The notes under the pieces: generated by a model
The model's input: only the letters and a program-made list of their open reading frames with translations
The model's database searches: none
What the model was told of the DNA's origin: nothing
Shown here: positions 22,400 through 32,930 of the stretch, one piece after another
How positions within the stretch are numbered: the first letter of the stretch is position 1
Layout of the letters: each line of letters opens with the position of its first letter
Position numbers and translations under genes: made by a program
NCBI RefSeq assembly: GCF_002288925.2
Contig: NW_022098031.1
Coordinates: 13,476,105-13,540,104 of the forward strand
Reading direction: 5' to 3'
Source of the DNA: Delphinapterus leucas
Lineage: Eukaryota; Chordata; Mammalia; Artiodactyla; Monodontidae
Length of the DNA: 64,000 nucleotides

Positions 22400-22603
22400 T
22401 GTTTTTTTTTTTTTTAAGATTTGTTTTTGATGTGGACCATTTTTAAAGTCCTTATTGAATATGTTACAATATTGCTTCTGTTTTATGTTTTGGTTCTTTG
22501 GCTGTGAGACATGTGGGATCTTAGCTCCCTGACCAGAAATCAGACCCGCACCATGGGCACTGGAAGGTGAAATCTTAACCACTGGATTGCCAGGGAAGTT
22601 CCT
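22400..22603 (-). mobile_element. artiodactyl tRNA-derived SINE, CHR-related older form
   Basis: T-run, then 'gatgtggaccatttttaaag' and 'tattgaatatgttacaatat', then the tRNA-like head complement 'agacatgtgggatcttagct' to 'gattgccagggaagttcc'. It is more diverged than the other CHR SINEs and belongs to a different subfamily with an extra 3' segment. Confidence 0.75.
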
Positions 22604-23199
22604 GTTGTTTTAATTTGTGTCAATTATTTCTATTAATAATATTATTCAGAAATGGAATAAAATACATATCCAGACATTGCTGGTTAATCAACCAGAAAAA
22701 CGGAGAGAAATTCCTTTAAATAGTCTGGAGTCGCACTATTACATTGGTCTTCGAATTTTTTGATAAACCTATCTTCATTAACAGTCTGTGCTACTTTAGG
22801 TCCAAACAACTAATGATAAATGTTGGAGACAAAATGTCCTGCTTCAGATAGAGCCCATCCGTGATGTGTCACATCTCTGCTTCTTCTACCTCCAGATTAA
22901 CCCATGGACCAACAATGGAATGCCAGATTGCATTTGGGAAACTTATAATCCCCTAGAACATAATCACCCAATTAAACAGCATAGACTGCTGGCAAAAGGA
23001 TTCTTGAAGACCACATCAGTCACCATTCAGTCTTAAACTAGGCATTCCATTTTTCCTTGGTTCTCTGGATTTGATCTCTAAACTCCAGGTGCCATTTAAA
23101 TCAGTACCTTCCTGTGTTAAAACTTTCTGTGTCAAATTTAGCCCTTCCTTAGCATATACTCTGTTCAAGCTGTTTTAGTTAATTTATTTCCCAGGTAAC
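22604..23199. other. unassigned stretch, no gene seen
   Basis: Ordinary A/T-rich sequence with no recognised repeat or frame up to the target-site duplication of L1-B. Confidence 0.4.
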
Positions 23200-23589
23200 A
23201 GCTATACTATTTATTTTATTTTATTTTATTTTTTAACATCTTTATTGGAGTATAATTGCTTTACAAGTGTGTGTTAGCTTCTGCTTTATAACAAAGTGAA
23301 TCAGCTATACATATACATATATCCCCTTATCTCCTCCCTCTTGCATCTCCCTCCCACTCTCCCTATCCCACCCCTCTAGGTGGTCACAAAGCACCGAGCT
23401 GATCACCCTGTGCTATGCAGCTGCTTCCCACTAGCTAACTATTTTACATTTGGTAGTGTATATATGTCCATGCCACTCTCTCACTTTGTCCCAGTTTACC
23501 CTTCCCCCTCCCTGTGTCCTCAAGTCTATTCTCTACGTCTGCGTCTTTATTCCTGTCTTGCCCCTAGGCTCTTCAGAACTTTTTTTTTT

Positions 23590-26500
23590 TTAAATTCCAT
23601 ATATATGTGTTAGAATATGGTATTTATTTTTCTCTTTCTGACTAACTTCACTCTGTATGACAGTCTCTAAGTCCATCCACCTCACTACAAATAACTCAAT
23701 TTCGTTTCTTTTTATGGCTGAGTAATATTCCATCATATATATGTGCCACATCTTCTTTATCCATTCATCTGTCCATGGACAATTAGGTTGCTTCCATGTC
23801 CTGGCTATTGTAAATAGAACTACAATGAACATTGTGATACCTGACTCTTTTTGAATTATGGTTTACTCAGGGTATATGCCCAGTAGGGGGATTGCTCGGT
23901 CATAGATGGTAGTTCTATTTTTAGTTTTTTAAGGAACCTCCATACTGTTCTCCATAGTGGCTGTATCAATTTACATTCCCACCAACAGTGCAGGAGAGTT
24001 CCTTTTTCTCCACACCCTCTCCAGCATTTATTGTTTGTAGATTTTTTGATGATTGCCATTCTGACCAGTGTGAAGTGATACGTCATTGTAGTTTTGATTT
24101 ACATTTCTCTAATGATAGGTGATGTTGAGCATCCTTTCATGTGTTTGTTGGAAATCTGTATATCTTCTTTGGAAAAATGTCTATTTAGGTCTTCTGCCCA
24201 TTTTTGGATTGGGTTATTTGTTTCTTTGATATTGAGCTGCGTGAGCTGCTTGTATATTTTGGAGATGAATCCTTTGTCAGTTGCTCCATTTGCAAATATT
24301 TTCTCCCATTCTGAGGGCTGTCTTTTCGTCTTGTGTATGGTTTACTTTGCTGTGCAAAAGCTTTTAAGTTTCATTAGGTCCCATTTTTTAATTTTAGTTT
24401 TTATTTCCATTTCTCTAGGAGGTGGGTTAAAAAGGATCTTGCTGTGATGTATGTCATAGAGTGTTCTGCCTATGTTTTCCTCTTAAGAGTTTTATAGTGT
24501 CTGGCCTTACATTTAGGTCTTTAATCTATTTTGAGTTTCTTTTGTGTATGGTCTTAGGGAGTGTTCTAATTTCATTCTTTTACATGTAGCTGTCCAGTTT
24601 TCCAGGCACCACTTATTGAAGAGGCTGCCTTTTCTTCATTGTATATTCTTGCCTCTTTTATCAAAAATAAGGTGACCATAGGCGCATGGATTTATCTCTG
24701 GGCTTTCTATCCTGTTCCATTGATCTATAGTTCTGTTTTTGTGCCAGTACCATACTGTCTTGATTACTGTAACTTTGTAGTATAGTCTGAAGTCAGGGAG
24801 CCTGATTCCTCCAGCTCTGTTTTCCTTTCTCAAGATTGCTTTGGCTATTTGGGGTCTTTTGTGTTTCCATACAAATTGTGAAATTTTTGTTCTAGTACTG
24901 TGAAAAATCCCATTGGTAGTTTGATAGGGACTGCATTGAATCTGTAGATTGCTTTGGGTAGTATAGTCATTTTCACAATGTTGATTCTTCCAATCCAAGA
25001 ACATGGTATATCTCTCCATCTGTTTGTATCATCTTTAATTTCTTTCATCAGTGTCTTATAGTTTTCTGTATACAGGTATTTTGTCTCCTTGGGTAGGTTT
25101 ATTCCTAGGTGTTTTATTCTTTTTGTTGCAGTGATAAATGGGAGTGTTTCCTTAATTTCTCTTTCAGATTTTTCATCGTTAGTGTATAGGAATGCAAGAG
25201 ATTTCTGTGCATTAATTTTGTATCCTGCTACTTTACCAAATTCATTGATTAGCTCTAGTAGTTTTCTGGTAGCATCTTTAGGATTCTCTATGTTTAGTAT
25301 CATGTCATCTGCAAACAGTGACAGCTTTACTTCTTTTCTGATTTGGATTCCTTTTATTTCTTTTTCTTCTCTGATTGCTGTGGCTAAAACTTCCAAAACA
25401 GCGTTGAATAATAGTGGTGAGAGTGGACAACCTTGTCTTGTTCCTGATCTTAGAGGAAATGGTTTCAGTTTTTCATCATTGAGAAAAATGTTGGCTGTGG
25501 GTTTGTCATATATGGCCTTTATTATGTTAAGGTAAGTTCCCTGTATGCCTACTTTCTGGAGGGTTTTCATCATAAATGGGTGTTGAATTTTGTCAAAGGT
25601 TTTTTCTGCATCTCTTGAGATGATCATATGGTTTTTCTCCATCAATGTGTTTATATGGTGTATCACATTGAATGATTTGTGCATATTGAAGAATCCTTGC
25701 ATTCCTGGATTCTTCACACTTGATCATGGTGTTTGATCCTTTTAATGTGCTGTTGGATTCTGTCTGCTAGTATCTTGTTGAGGATTTTTGCATCTATGTT
25801 CATCAGTGATATTGGGATGTAGTTTTCTTTCTTAGTGACATCTTTGTCTGGTTTTGGTATGATGGCCTCGTAGAATGAGTTTGGGGGTGTTCCTCTCTCT
25901 GCTATATTTTGGAAGAGTTTGAGAAGGATAGGTGTTAGCTCTTCTCTAAATGTTTGATAGAATTTGCCTGTGAAGCCATCTGGTCCTGGGCTCTTGTTTG
26001 TTGGAAGATTTTTAATCACAGTCTCAATTTCAGTGCTTGTGATTGGTCTATTTTCTATTTCTTACTGGTTCAGTCTCGGGAGGTTGTGCTTTTCTAAGAA
26101 TTTGTCCATTTTTTCCAGCTTGTCCATTTTATTGACATATAGGTGCTTGTAGTAATTTCTCAGGATCCTTTGTATTTCTGCTGTGTCAGTTGTTACTTCT
26201 CCTTTTTCATTTCTAATTCTATTGATTTGAGTCTTCTCCCTTTTTTTTCTTGATGAGTCTGGCTAATGGTCTGTCAATTTTGTTTATCTTCTCAAAGAAC
26301 TAGCTTTTAGTTTTATTGATCTTTGCTATCATTTCCTTCATTTCTTTTTCATTTATATCTGATCTGATCTTTATAATTTCTTTCCTTCTGCTAACTTTGG
26401 GGGTTTTTTGTTCTTCTTTCTCTAATTTATTTAGGTGTAAGCTTAGGTTGTTTATTTGAGATGTATCTTGTTTCTTGAGGTAGGATTGTATTGCTATAAA

Positions 26501-27393
26501 CTTCCCTCTTAGAACTGCTTTTGCTGCATCCCACAGGTTTTGGGTTATCATGTTTTCATTGTCATTTGTTTCTAGGTATTTTTTTATTTCCTCTTTGATT
26601 TCCTCAGTGATCACTTGGTTATTAAATAGTGAATTGTTTAGCCTCCATGTGTTTGTATTTTTTACAGACTTTTTCCTGTAATTGATATCTAGTCTCATAG
26701 CATTATGGTCGAAAAGATACTTGATACGATTTTAATTTTCATACATTTACCAAGGGTTGATTTGTGACCCAAGATATGACCTATCCTGGAGAATGTTCCA
26801 TGAGCACTTGAGAAGAAATGTATTCTGTTGTTTTTGGATGGAATGTCCTATAAATATCAATATCAAATCAGTATCAAAATCTTGTTTAATGTATCATTTA
26901 AAACTTGTGTTTCCTTATTTATTTTCATTTTGGATGATCTGTCCATTGGTGAAAGTGCGGTGTTAAAGTCCCCTACTATGATTGTATTACTATCAATTTC
27001 CCCTTTTGTGGCTGTTAGCATTTGCCTTATGTATTGAGGTGCTCCTATGTTGGGTGCATAAATATTTACAGTTGTTATATCTTCTTGGATTGATCCCTTG
27101 ATCATTATGTAGTGTCCTTCTTTGTCTCTTGTAATAGTCTTTATTTTAAAGTCTATTTTGTCTGATATGAGAATTGCTATTCCAGCTTTCTTTTGATTTC
27201 CATTTGCATGGGATATCTTTTTCCATCCCCTCACTTTCAGTCTGTATGTGTCCCTAGGTGTGAAGTTGGTCTCTTGGAGACAGCATATATGCGGGTCTTG
27301 TTTTTGTATCCATTCAGCAGTCTGTCTTTTGGTTGGAGCATTTAATCCATTTACATTTAAGGTAATTATCGATATGTATGTTCATATTACCAT
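23590..27393 (-). pseudogene. L1-B ORF2 (endonuclease/reverse transcriptase), broken
   Basis: The 3,804 bp span equals 1,268 codons, the normal size. The start at 27393 is followed at codon 4 by TGA (27382-27384), where L1-A and L1-D have a Gly codon. An endonuclease piece (26863-27234) keeps IYAPN and GDFN. A 290-codon piece (24845-25717) keeps the reverse-transcriptase core: [11 protein letters not shown] at its residues 91-101 and the catalytic FADD at 135-138. A further piece (23856-24086) keeps the cysteine-rich motif CWRGCGEK...HCWWEC. The C-terminal piece ends at 23590. The pieces sit in different frames, so no full enzyme can be made. Confidence 0.93.
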
Positions 27394-27451
27394 TTTCTTA
27401 ATTGTTTTGGGTTTGTTATTGTAGGTCTTTTCCTTCTCTTGTGTTTTCTGC

Positions 27452-28336
27452 CTAGAGAAGTTCCTTTTGCATTTGTTGTAGAGCTGTTTTGGTTGTGCTG
27501 AATTCTCTTGGCTTTTGCTTGTCTGTAAAGGTTTTAATTTCTCTGTCAGATCTGAATGAGATCCTTGCTGGGCAGAGTAATCTTCATTGTAGGTTTTTCC
27601 CTTTCATCAGTTTAAATATGTCCTGCTACTCCCTTCTGGCTTGCAGAGTTTCTGCTGAAAGATCAGCTGTTAAACTTATGGGGATTCCCTTGTCTGCTCT
27701 TTGTTGCTTTTCCCTTGCTGCTTTTAATATTTTTTCTTTGTATTTAATTTTTGATAGTTTGATTCATATGTGTCTTGGCATGTTTCTCCTTGGATTTATC
27801 CTGTATGGGCCTCTCTGCGCTTCCTGGATCTGATTGACTACTTCCTTTCCCATACTAGAAAGGTTTTCAACTATAATCTCTTCAAATATTTTCTCAGTTC
27901 ATTTCGCTTTCTCTTCTTCTTCTGGGACCCCTACAATTTGAATGTTGGTGCATTTAATATTGTCCCAGAGGTCTCTAAGACTGCCCTCAATTCTTTTCAT
28001 TCTTTTTTCTGCTCTGCAGTAGTTATTTCCACTATTTTATCTTCCATGTCACTTATCCGTTCTTTTGCCTCAGTTATTCTGCTATTGATTCCTTCTGGAG
28101 AATTTCTAATTTCATTTATTGTGTTGTTCATCACTGTTTCTTTGCTCTTTAGTTTTTCTAGGTCCTTGTTAAACGTTTCTTGTATTTTCTCCATTCTATT
28201 TCCAAGATTTTGGATCATCTTTACTAATTACTCTGAATTTTTTTTCAGGTAGAGTGCCTATTTCCTCTTCATTTCTTTGGTCTGGTGAGTTTTTACCTTG
28301 CTCCTTCATCTGCTGTGTCTTTCTCTGTCTTCTCAT
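27452..28336 (-). pseudogene. L1-B ORF1 (RNA-binding coiled-coil protein), broken
   Basis: From ATG at 28336 to TAG at 27452 the span is 885 bp, exactly 295 codons, which suggests that indels balance or are few. Even so, the longest open piece is 73 codons (27997-28218), rich in Glu, Lys and Ile as expected for the coiled coil. The 27 bp coiled-coil duplication of L1-A and L1-D is absent. Confidence 0.85.
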
Positions 28337-30509
28337 TTTGCTTAACTTACTGTGTTTGGGGTCTCCTTTTCACAGGCTGCAGGTTCATAGTTCCCATTGT
28401 TTTTGGTGTCTGCCCCCAGTGGCTAAGGTTGGTTCAGTGGGCTGCGTAGGCTACCTGGTGGAGGGGCCTACTGCCTGTGTTCTGGTGGATGAGGTTGGAT
28501 CTTGTCTTTCTGGTGGGCAGAACCATGTCCGGTGGTGTGTTTTGGGGTGTCTGTGACCTTATTATGATTTTAGGCAGCCTCTCTGCTAATGGGTGGGGTT
28601 GTGCTTCTGTCTTGCTAGTTGTTTGGCATAGGGTGTCCACCACTGTAGTTTGCTTTTTTTTGAGTGGAGCTGGGTCTTAGTGTTGAGATGGAGAACTCTG
28701 GGAGAGCTTTCACCATTTCATATTATGTGGAGCCAGGAGGCCCTTGGTGGACCAATGTCCTGAACTCGGCTGTCCCACCTCAGAGGCACAGGCCTGACAC
28801 CCAGCTGGAGTACTGAGAGAGAGAGAGAGAGGGAGAGAGAGAGAGAGAAAGAAGAAAGAAAGGAAGAAAGAAAGAAGGAAGGAAGGAAGGAAGGAAGGAA
28901 GGAAAGAAAGAAGAAAGAAAAATAAATAAAAAGAAATAAAGTTATTAAAATTAAAAAGTAATAAAAAAAAGAAAGAAGAGAGCAACCAAACCAAAAAACA
29001 AATCCACCGATGATAAAAAGTGCAAAAACTATACTAGAAAAAGAAAAACAAAAACGGACGGGCAGAACCCAGGACAAATGGTAAAAGCAAAGCTATACAG
29101 ACAAAATCACACAAAGAAGCATACACATACACACTCACAAAAAGAGGAAAAGGAAAAAAAAAATCTCTCTATATATTTTTTTTAAAAAGGAAGAGAGCAA
29201 CCAATTCAATAAACAAATCTACCAATGATAATAAACTCTAAATACTAAACTAAGATAAACATAAAACCAGAAACCAGTCAGTCATATACAAGAAACCCCA
29301 AATCTACAGTTCCTCCCAAAGTCCACTACCTCATTTTTGGAATGATTCGTTGTCTGTTCAGGTATTCCACAGATGCAGGGTACATCAATTTGATTGTGGA
29401 GATTTAATCCGCTGCTCCTGAGGCTGCTGGGAGAAATTTCCCTTTCTCTTCTTTGTTTGCACAGCTCCTGGGGTTCAGCTTTGGATTGGCCCCGCCTCCA
29501 CGTGTAGGTCGCCTGAGGGCGTCTGTTCCCACTCAGACAGGACGGGGTTAAAGGAGCAGCTGATTAGGGGGCTCTGGGTCACTGAGGCCTGGGGGAGAGG
29601 GGGAGGGAGGGGTATTGAATGTGGCGTGAGCCTGTGGCCTGCGTGAAGTTGCACCAGCCTGAGGTGTGCCATGGTTCTCCCAGGGAAGTTGTTCCTGGAT
29701 CACAGGACCCTGGCAGTGGTGGGCTGCACAGACTCCTGGGAGGGGAGGTGTGGATAGTGACCTGTGCTTGCACACAGGCTTCTTTGTGGCTGCAGCAGTA
29801 GCCTTAGCCTTTCATGGAGGTCTCTGGTGTCTGCACTGATAGCCACGGCTTGCGCCCATCTCTGGAGCTCGTTTAGGCAGTGCTCTGAATCCCCTCTCCT
29901 CGCACCCCGAAACAATGGTCTCTTGCCTGTTAGGCAGTTCCAGACTTTTTCCCGGACTCCCTCCCGGCTAGCTGTGGTGCACTAGCCCCCTTCAGGCTGT
30001 GTTCACTCAGCCAACCCCAGTCCTCTCCCCGAGATTTGACCTTCGAAGCCCACGCCTCAGCTCCCAGCCCCCACCCACCCCGGCGGGTGAGCAGACAAGC
30101 CTCTCAGGCTGGTGAGTGCTGGTTGGCAACGATCCTCCATGTGGGAATCTCTCTGCTTTGCCCTCTGCACCCCTGTTGCTGTGCTTTCCTTCATGGTTCC
30201 AAAGTTTCCCCCCTGCCCCCCACCACCCCCAGTCTCTGCCAGTGAAGGGGCTTCCTTTTCCTCCTTCACAACTCCCTCCCAGTGGTGCAGGCCCCGTCCC
30301 TATTCTTTGTCTCTGTTTTTCCTTTTCTTCTTTTGCCCTACTCAGGTACGTGGGGGAGTTTCTAGCCTTTTGGCAAGTCTGAGGTCTTCTGCCAGCATTC
30401 AGTAGGTGTTCTGTAGGAGTTGTTCCACATGTAGATGTATTTCTGATGTGTTTGTGGGGAGGAAGGTGATCTCTGTGTCCTACTCCTCAGCCATCTTGAA
30501 GGTCTCCTC
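28337..30509 (-). promoter_or_regulatory. L1-B 5' UTR with YY1-like start motif
   Basis: A 2.17 kb 5' UTR, more than twice that of L1-A. Its outer kilobase (about 29400-30500) is GC-richer than the surroundings. At its very 5' end the minus strand reads CAAGATGGC (plus 30490-30498, gccatcttg), the core of the YY1 site that positions transcription start in human L1. A long purine/pyrimidine tract lies at 28814-28985. Present activity is unknown. Confidence 0.75.
28814..28985. repeat. (GA)n / (GAAA)n / (GGAA)n polypurine tract
   Basis: About 170 bases nearly free of pyrimidines on the plus strand, passing from GA repeats to GAAA, GGAA and A-rich units. It lies inside the L1-B 5' UTR, so it is a pyrimidine tract in the L1 sense strand. 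Confidence 0.92.
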
Positions 30510-30525
30510 CAGCTGTACTATTTTA

Positions 30526-31211
30526 AAAAAAGAATTGACACTCTTCAGAAGCTTTATATAATTTATGATTTTTAAAAATAGGATAGATCTTTTTTGCTCT
30601 CATCATTTCAAGGATTATCAACTTCATATAAGATTAAATTTTCATAGACCAGATCTCCTAACAGTTAGCCCTCTGATTAGTTATTAGTCATTAAGAAAGA
30701 CTTTCAATGAAGTGAAGTACCCTTGCCTAATGTGAATCTGTAGCTCATAAAATAGTGGTTTGATATGTCAGGATTTTATTTTATATATATTTTATAATAT
30801 ATTTGTATTTGCTTTTACTAGATAATCAGTCTAGTGTTAGAAGTCCAATCAATTATATTTTCACGTAGAATTCTTGACATAAGGACAGTCTCATGCCTCC
30901 ATGTTGGTGTCATATGAGGAGGAAAACATCTTCAGAATTCATTAGAGTTTTTCTCCTAATTGCATTTAAAGATACATTTCAGGCATCTCTCGCTCTCTTA
31001 GACATTGCTGCTTTCCTGCGCATGCCACACCATGTACCAAATGCCTTGAGACTGGTGGCCTCTGATGCAGAAAGGGCTAAGGGCTTACGGTTAATTAGGC
31101 TAACAAAAATACTTCATATAACTTCCTTTTCTTAATAGTCTCCATTTAAACAAACAAAAACAATAAAACTTTCATCTTCCAAGTTTTGTTAGAATTTATC
31201 TAAATGGACTT
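30526..31211. other. unassigned stretch between L1-B and L1-C
   Basis: A/T-rich, no recognised repeat. The 80-codon frame at 30893-31135 starts 'MPPCWCHMRRK' and has no family resemblance; I treat it as chance. Confidence 0.4.
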
Positions 31212-31227
31212 GAAACCCCTAGGAAGT

Positions 31228-31465
31228 TGATGCCTCAGGAACTGGAGCAACAGTGAGGATGCCCATGTGGCAGTGGCTTCTTGCTGGGCAGCAGTGAGGT
31301 CTTGGGAGGCAAAGGCCCAAAACCTGAAACCTGAGCAGAGGTCCCTTGTGATTCCAAATAAAAAGCCGTTACTGGGCCCAAATAGCCAAAACAATTTTGA
31401 AAAAGAAGAGCAAAGTTAGAGGACTCACACTTCCTGATTTCAAAACATATTTAAAAGAGACAGTA
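31228..31465 (+). other. foreign 5' segment of the L1-C insertion
   Basis: This segment lies inside the target-site duplications but does not match the L1 5' UTR. Its right half (31382-31450: 'atagccaaaacaattttgaa', 'ggactcacacttcctgattt') is an older L1 ORF2 fragment. The left half is unassigned, with no convincing reading frame. It looks like a 5' transduction or a template switch during reverse transcription. Confidence 0.6.
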
Positions 31466-31804
31466 AGAAGTTCTGGGAGATGCTCCTTGGTGTGAGCCTT
31501 CCCAGAGTCCACCTTTAGCCCCACCAAAGGGCCTGTAGGCTTCAGTGCTTGGTTGCCTCAGGCCAAACAACCAACAGGGAGGGAATTCAGCCCCACCCAT
31601 AAGCAGACAAGCAGATAAAAGTTTTACTGAGCTCTGCCAACCAAAGCAACACCCAGCTCTACCCACCACCAGTCCCTCCCATCAGGAAGCTTGCACAAGC
31701 CTCTTAGATAGCCTCATTCACCAGAGAGCAGACAGCAGAAGCAAGAATAACTACAATTCTGCAGCCTGTGGAACGAAAACCACATTCACAGAAAGATAGA
31801 CAAA

Positions 31805-32710
31805 ATGAAAAGGCAGAGGACTGTGTACCAGATGAAGGAACAGGATAAAACCCCAGAAAAACAACTAAATGAAGTGGAGATAGGCAACCTTCCAGAAAAA
31901 GAATTCAGAATAATGATAGTGAAGATGTTCCAGGACCTCGGAAAAAGAATGGAGGTAAAGCTCAAGAAGATGCAAGAAATGTTTAACGAAGACCTAGAAG
32001 AATTAAGGAACAAATAATCAGAGATGAACAATACAATAACTGAAATGAAAAATACACTAGAAGGAAGCAATAGCAGAATAACTGAGTCAGAAGAATGGAT
32101 AAGTGACCTGGAAGACAGAATGGTGGAATTCACTGCTGTGGAACAGAATAAAGAAAAAAGAATGAAAAGAAATGAAGACAGCATAAGAGACCTCTGGGAC
32201 AACATTAAATGCACCAACATTTGCATTATACAGATCCCAGAAGGAGAAGAGAGAGAGAAAGGACCCGAGAAAATATTTGTAGAGATTATAGTTGAAAACT
32301 TCCCTAACATGGGAAAGGAAATAGCCACCCAAGTCCAGGAAGTGCAGAGAGTCCCGGGAAGGATGAACCCAAGGAAAAACATGCCAAGGCACATAGTAAT
32401 CAAATGGACAAAAATTAAAGACAAAAAAAAATTATTAAAAGCAACAAGGGGTTAAATGACAAATAACATACAAGGGAACTCCCATAAGGTTAACAGCTGA
32501 TTTCTCAGCAGAAACTCTAAAGCTAGAAGGGAGTGGCACAATATATTTAAAGTGGTGAAAGGGGAGAACCTACAACCAAGATTACTCTACCTGGCAAGGA
32601 TCTCATTCAGATTCGATGGAGAAATCAGAAGCTTTACAGACAAGCAAAAGCTAAGAGAATTCAGCACCACCAAACCAGCTCTACAACAAATGCACAAGGA
32701 ACTTTTCTAA
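31805..32710 (+). pseudogene. L1-C ORF1, broken by at least one stop and a frameshift
   Basis: Starts ATG-AAA-AGG-CAG-AGG at 31805 and reaches the usual stop context (ctttt-c-taa) at 32708-32710. The first 70 codons are open, then TAA at 32015-32017 replaces the Gln codon expected in the coiled coil. Reading resumes in the same frame for 143 codons (32024-32455) through the RRM region (phrases PEGEERE, GKEIATQVQE, PRHIVIKWTK). An extra base near 32445 then shifts the frame. The coiled coil carries a single copy of the LEELKNK-type unit. Confidence 0.92.
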
Positions 32711-32722
32711 GTAGGAAACATA

Positions 32723-32930
32723 GGGCTTCCCTGGTGGCGCAGTGGTTGAGAATCCGCCTGCCGATGCAGGGGACACGGGTTCGTGCCCTGGTCCGGGAAG
32801 ATCCCACATGCCACGGAGCGGCTGGACCTGTGAGCCATGGCCGCTGGGCCTGCGTGTCCAGAGCCTGTGCTCCACAACGGGAGAGGCCACAACAGTAAGA
32901 GGCCCGCGTACCACAACAACAACAACAAAA
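32723..32930 (+). mobile_element. CHR SINE at the L1-C deletion junction
   Basis: Head 'gggcttccctggtggcgcag', B-box-like gggttcgtgccc and an ACAACAACAACAAAA tail. The left neighbour is the start of the ORF1-ORF2 spacer and the right neighbour is late ORF2. No target-site duplication is visible ('agtaggaaacata' on the left, 'gatctgtattcag' on the right). The SINE therefore bridges or borders the deletion. Confidence 0.9.

Larger units (their letters stand above)
23213..30509 (-). mobile_element. L1-B: full-length LINE-1 of about 7.3 kb
   Basis: A complete LINE-1 on the minus strand: tail complement (TTTTA repeats, 23213-23235), 3' UTR to 23589, ORF2 23590-27393, spacer, ORF1 27452-28336 and an unusually long 5' UTR 28337-30509. 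Target-site duplications flank it. Its 3' UTR ('aacatctttattggagtata') and 5' UTR are unrelated to those of L1-A and L1-D, so it belongs to another L1 lineage. Stops and frameshifts inactivate both genes. Confidence 0.94.
23200..30525. repeat. target-site duplication pair around L1-B
   Basis: 'agctatactattt' (23200-23212) and 'agctgtactattt' (30511-30523) agree at 12 of 13 positions. They lie exactly outside the L1-B tail and its 5' end. Confidence 0.88.

Noticed and set aside
24845..25717. Functional reverse transcriptase
   Set aside because: The core motifs are intact over 290 codons, but the frame is broken on both sides and ORF2 has a stop at codon 4, so this is a fragment of a dead L1.
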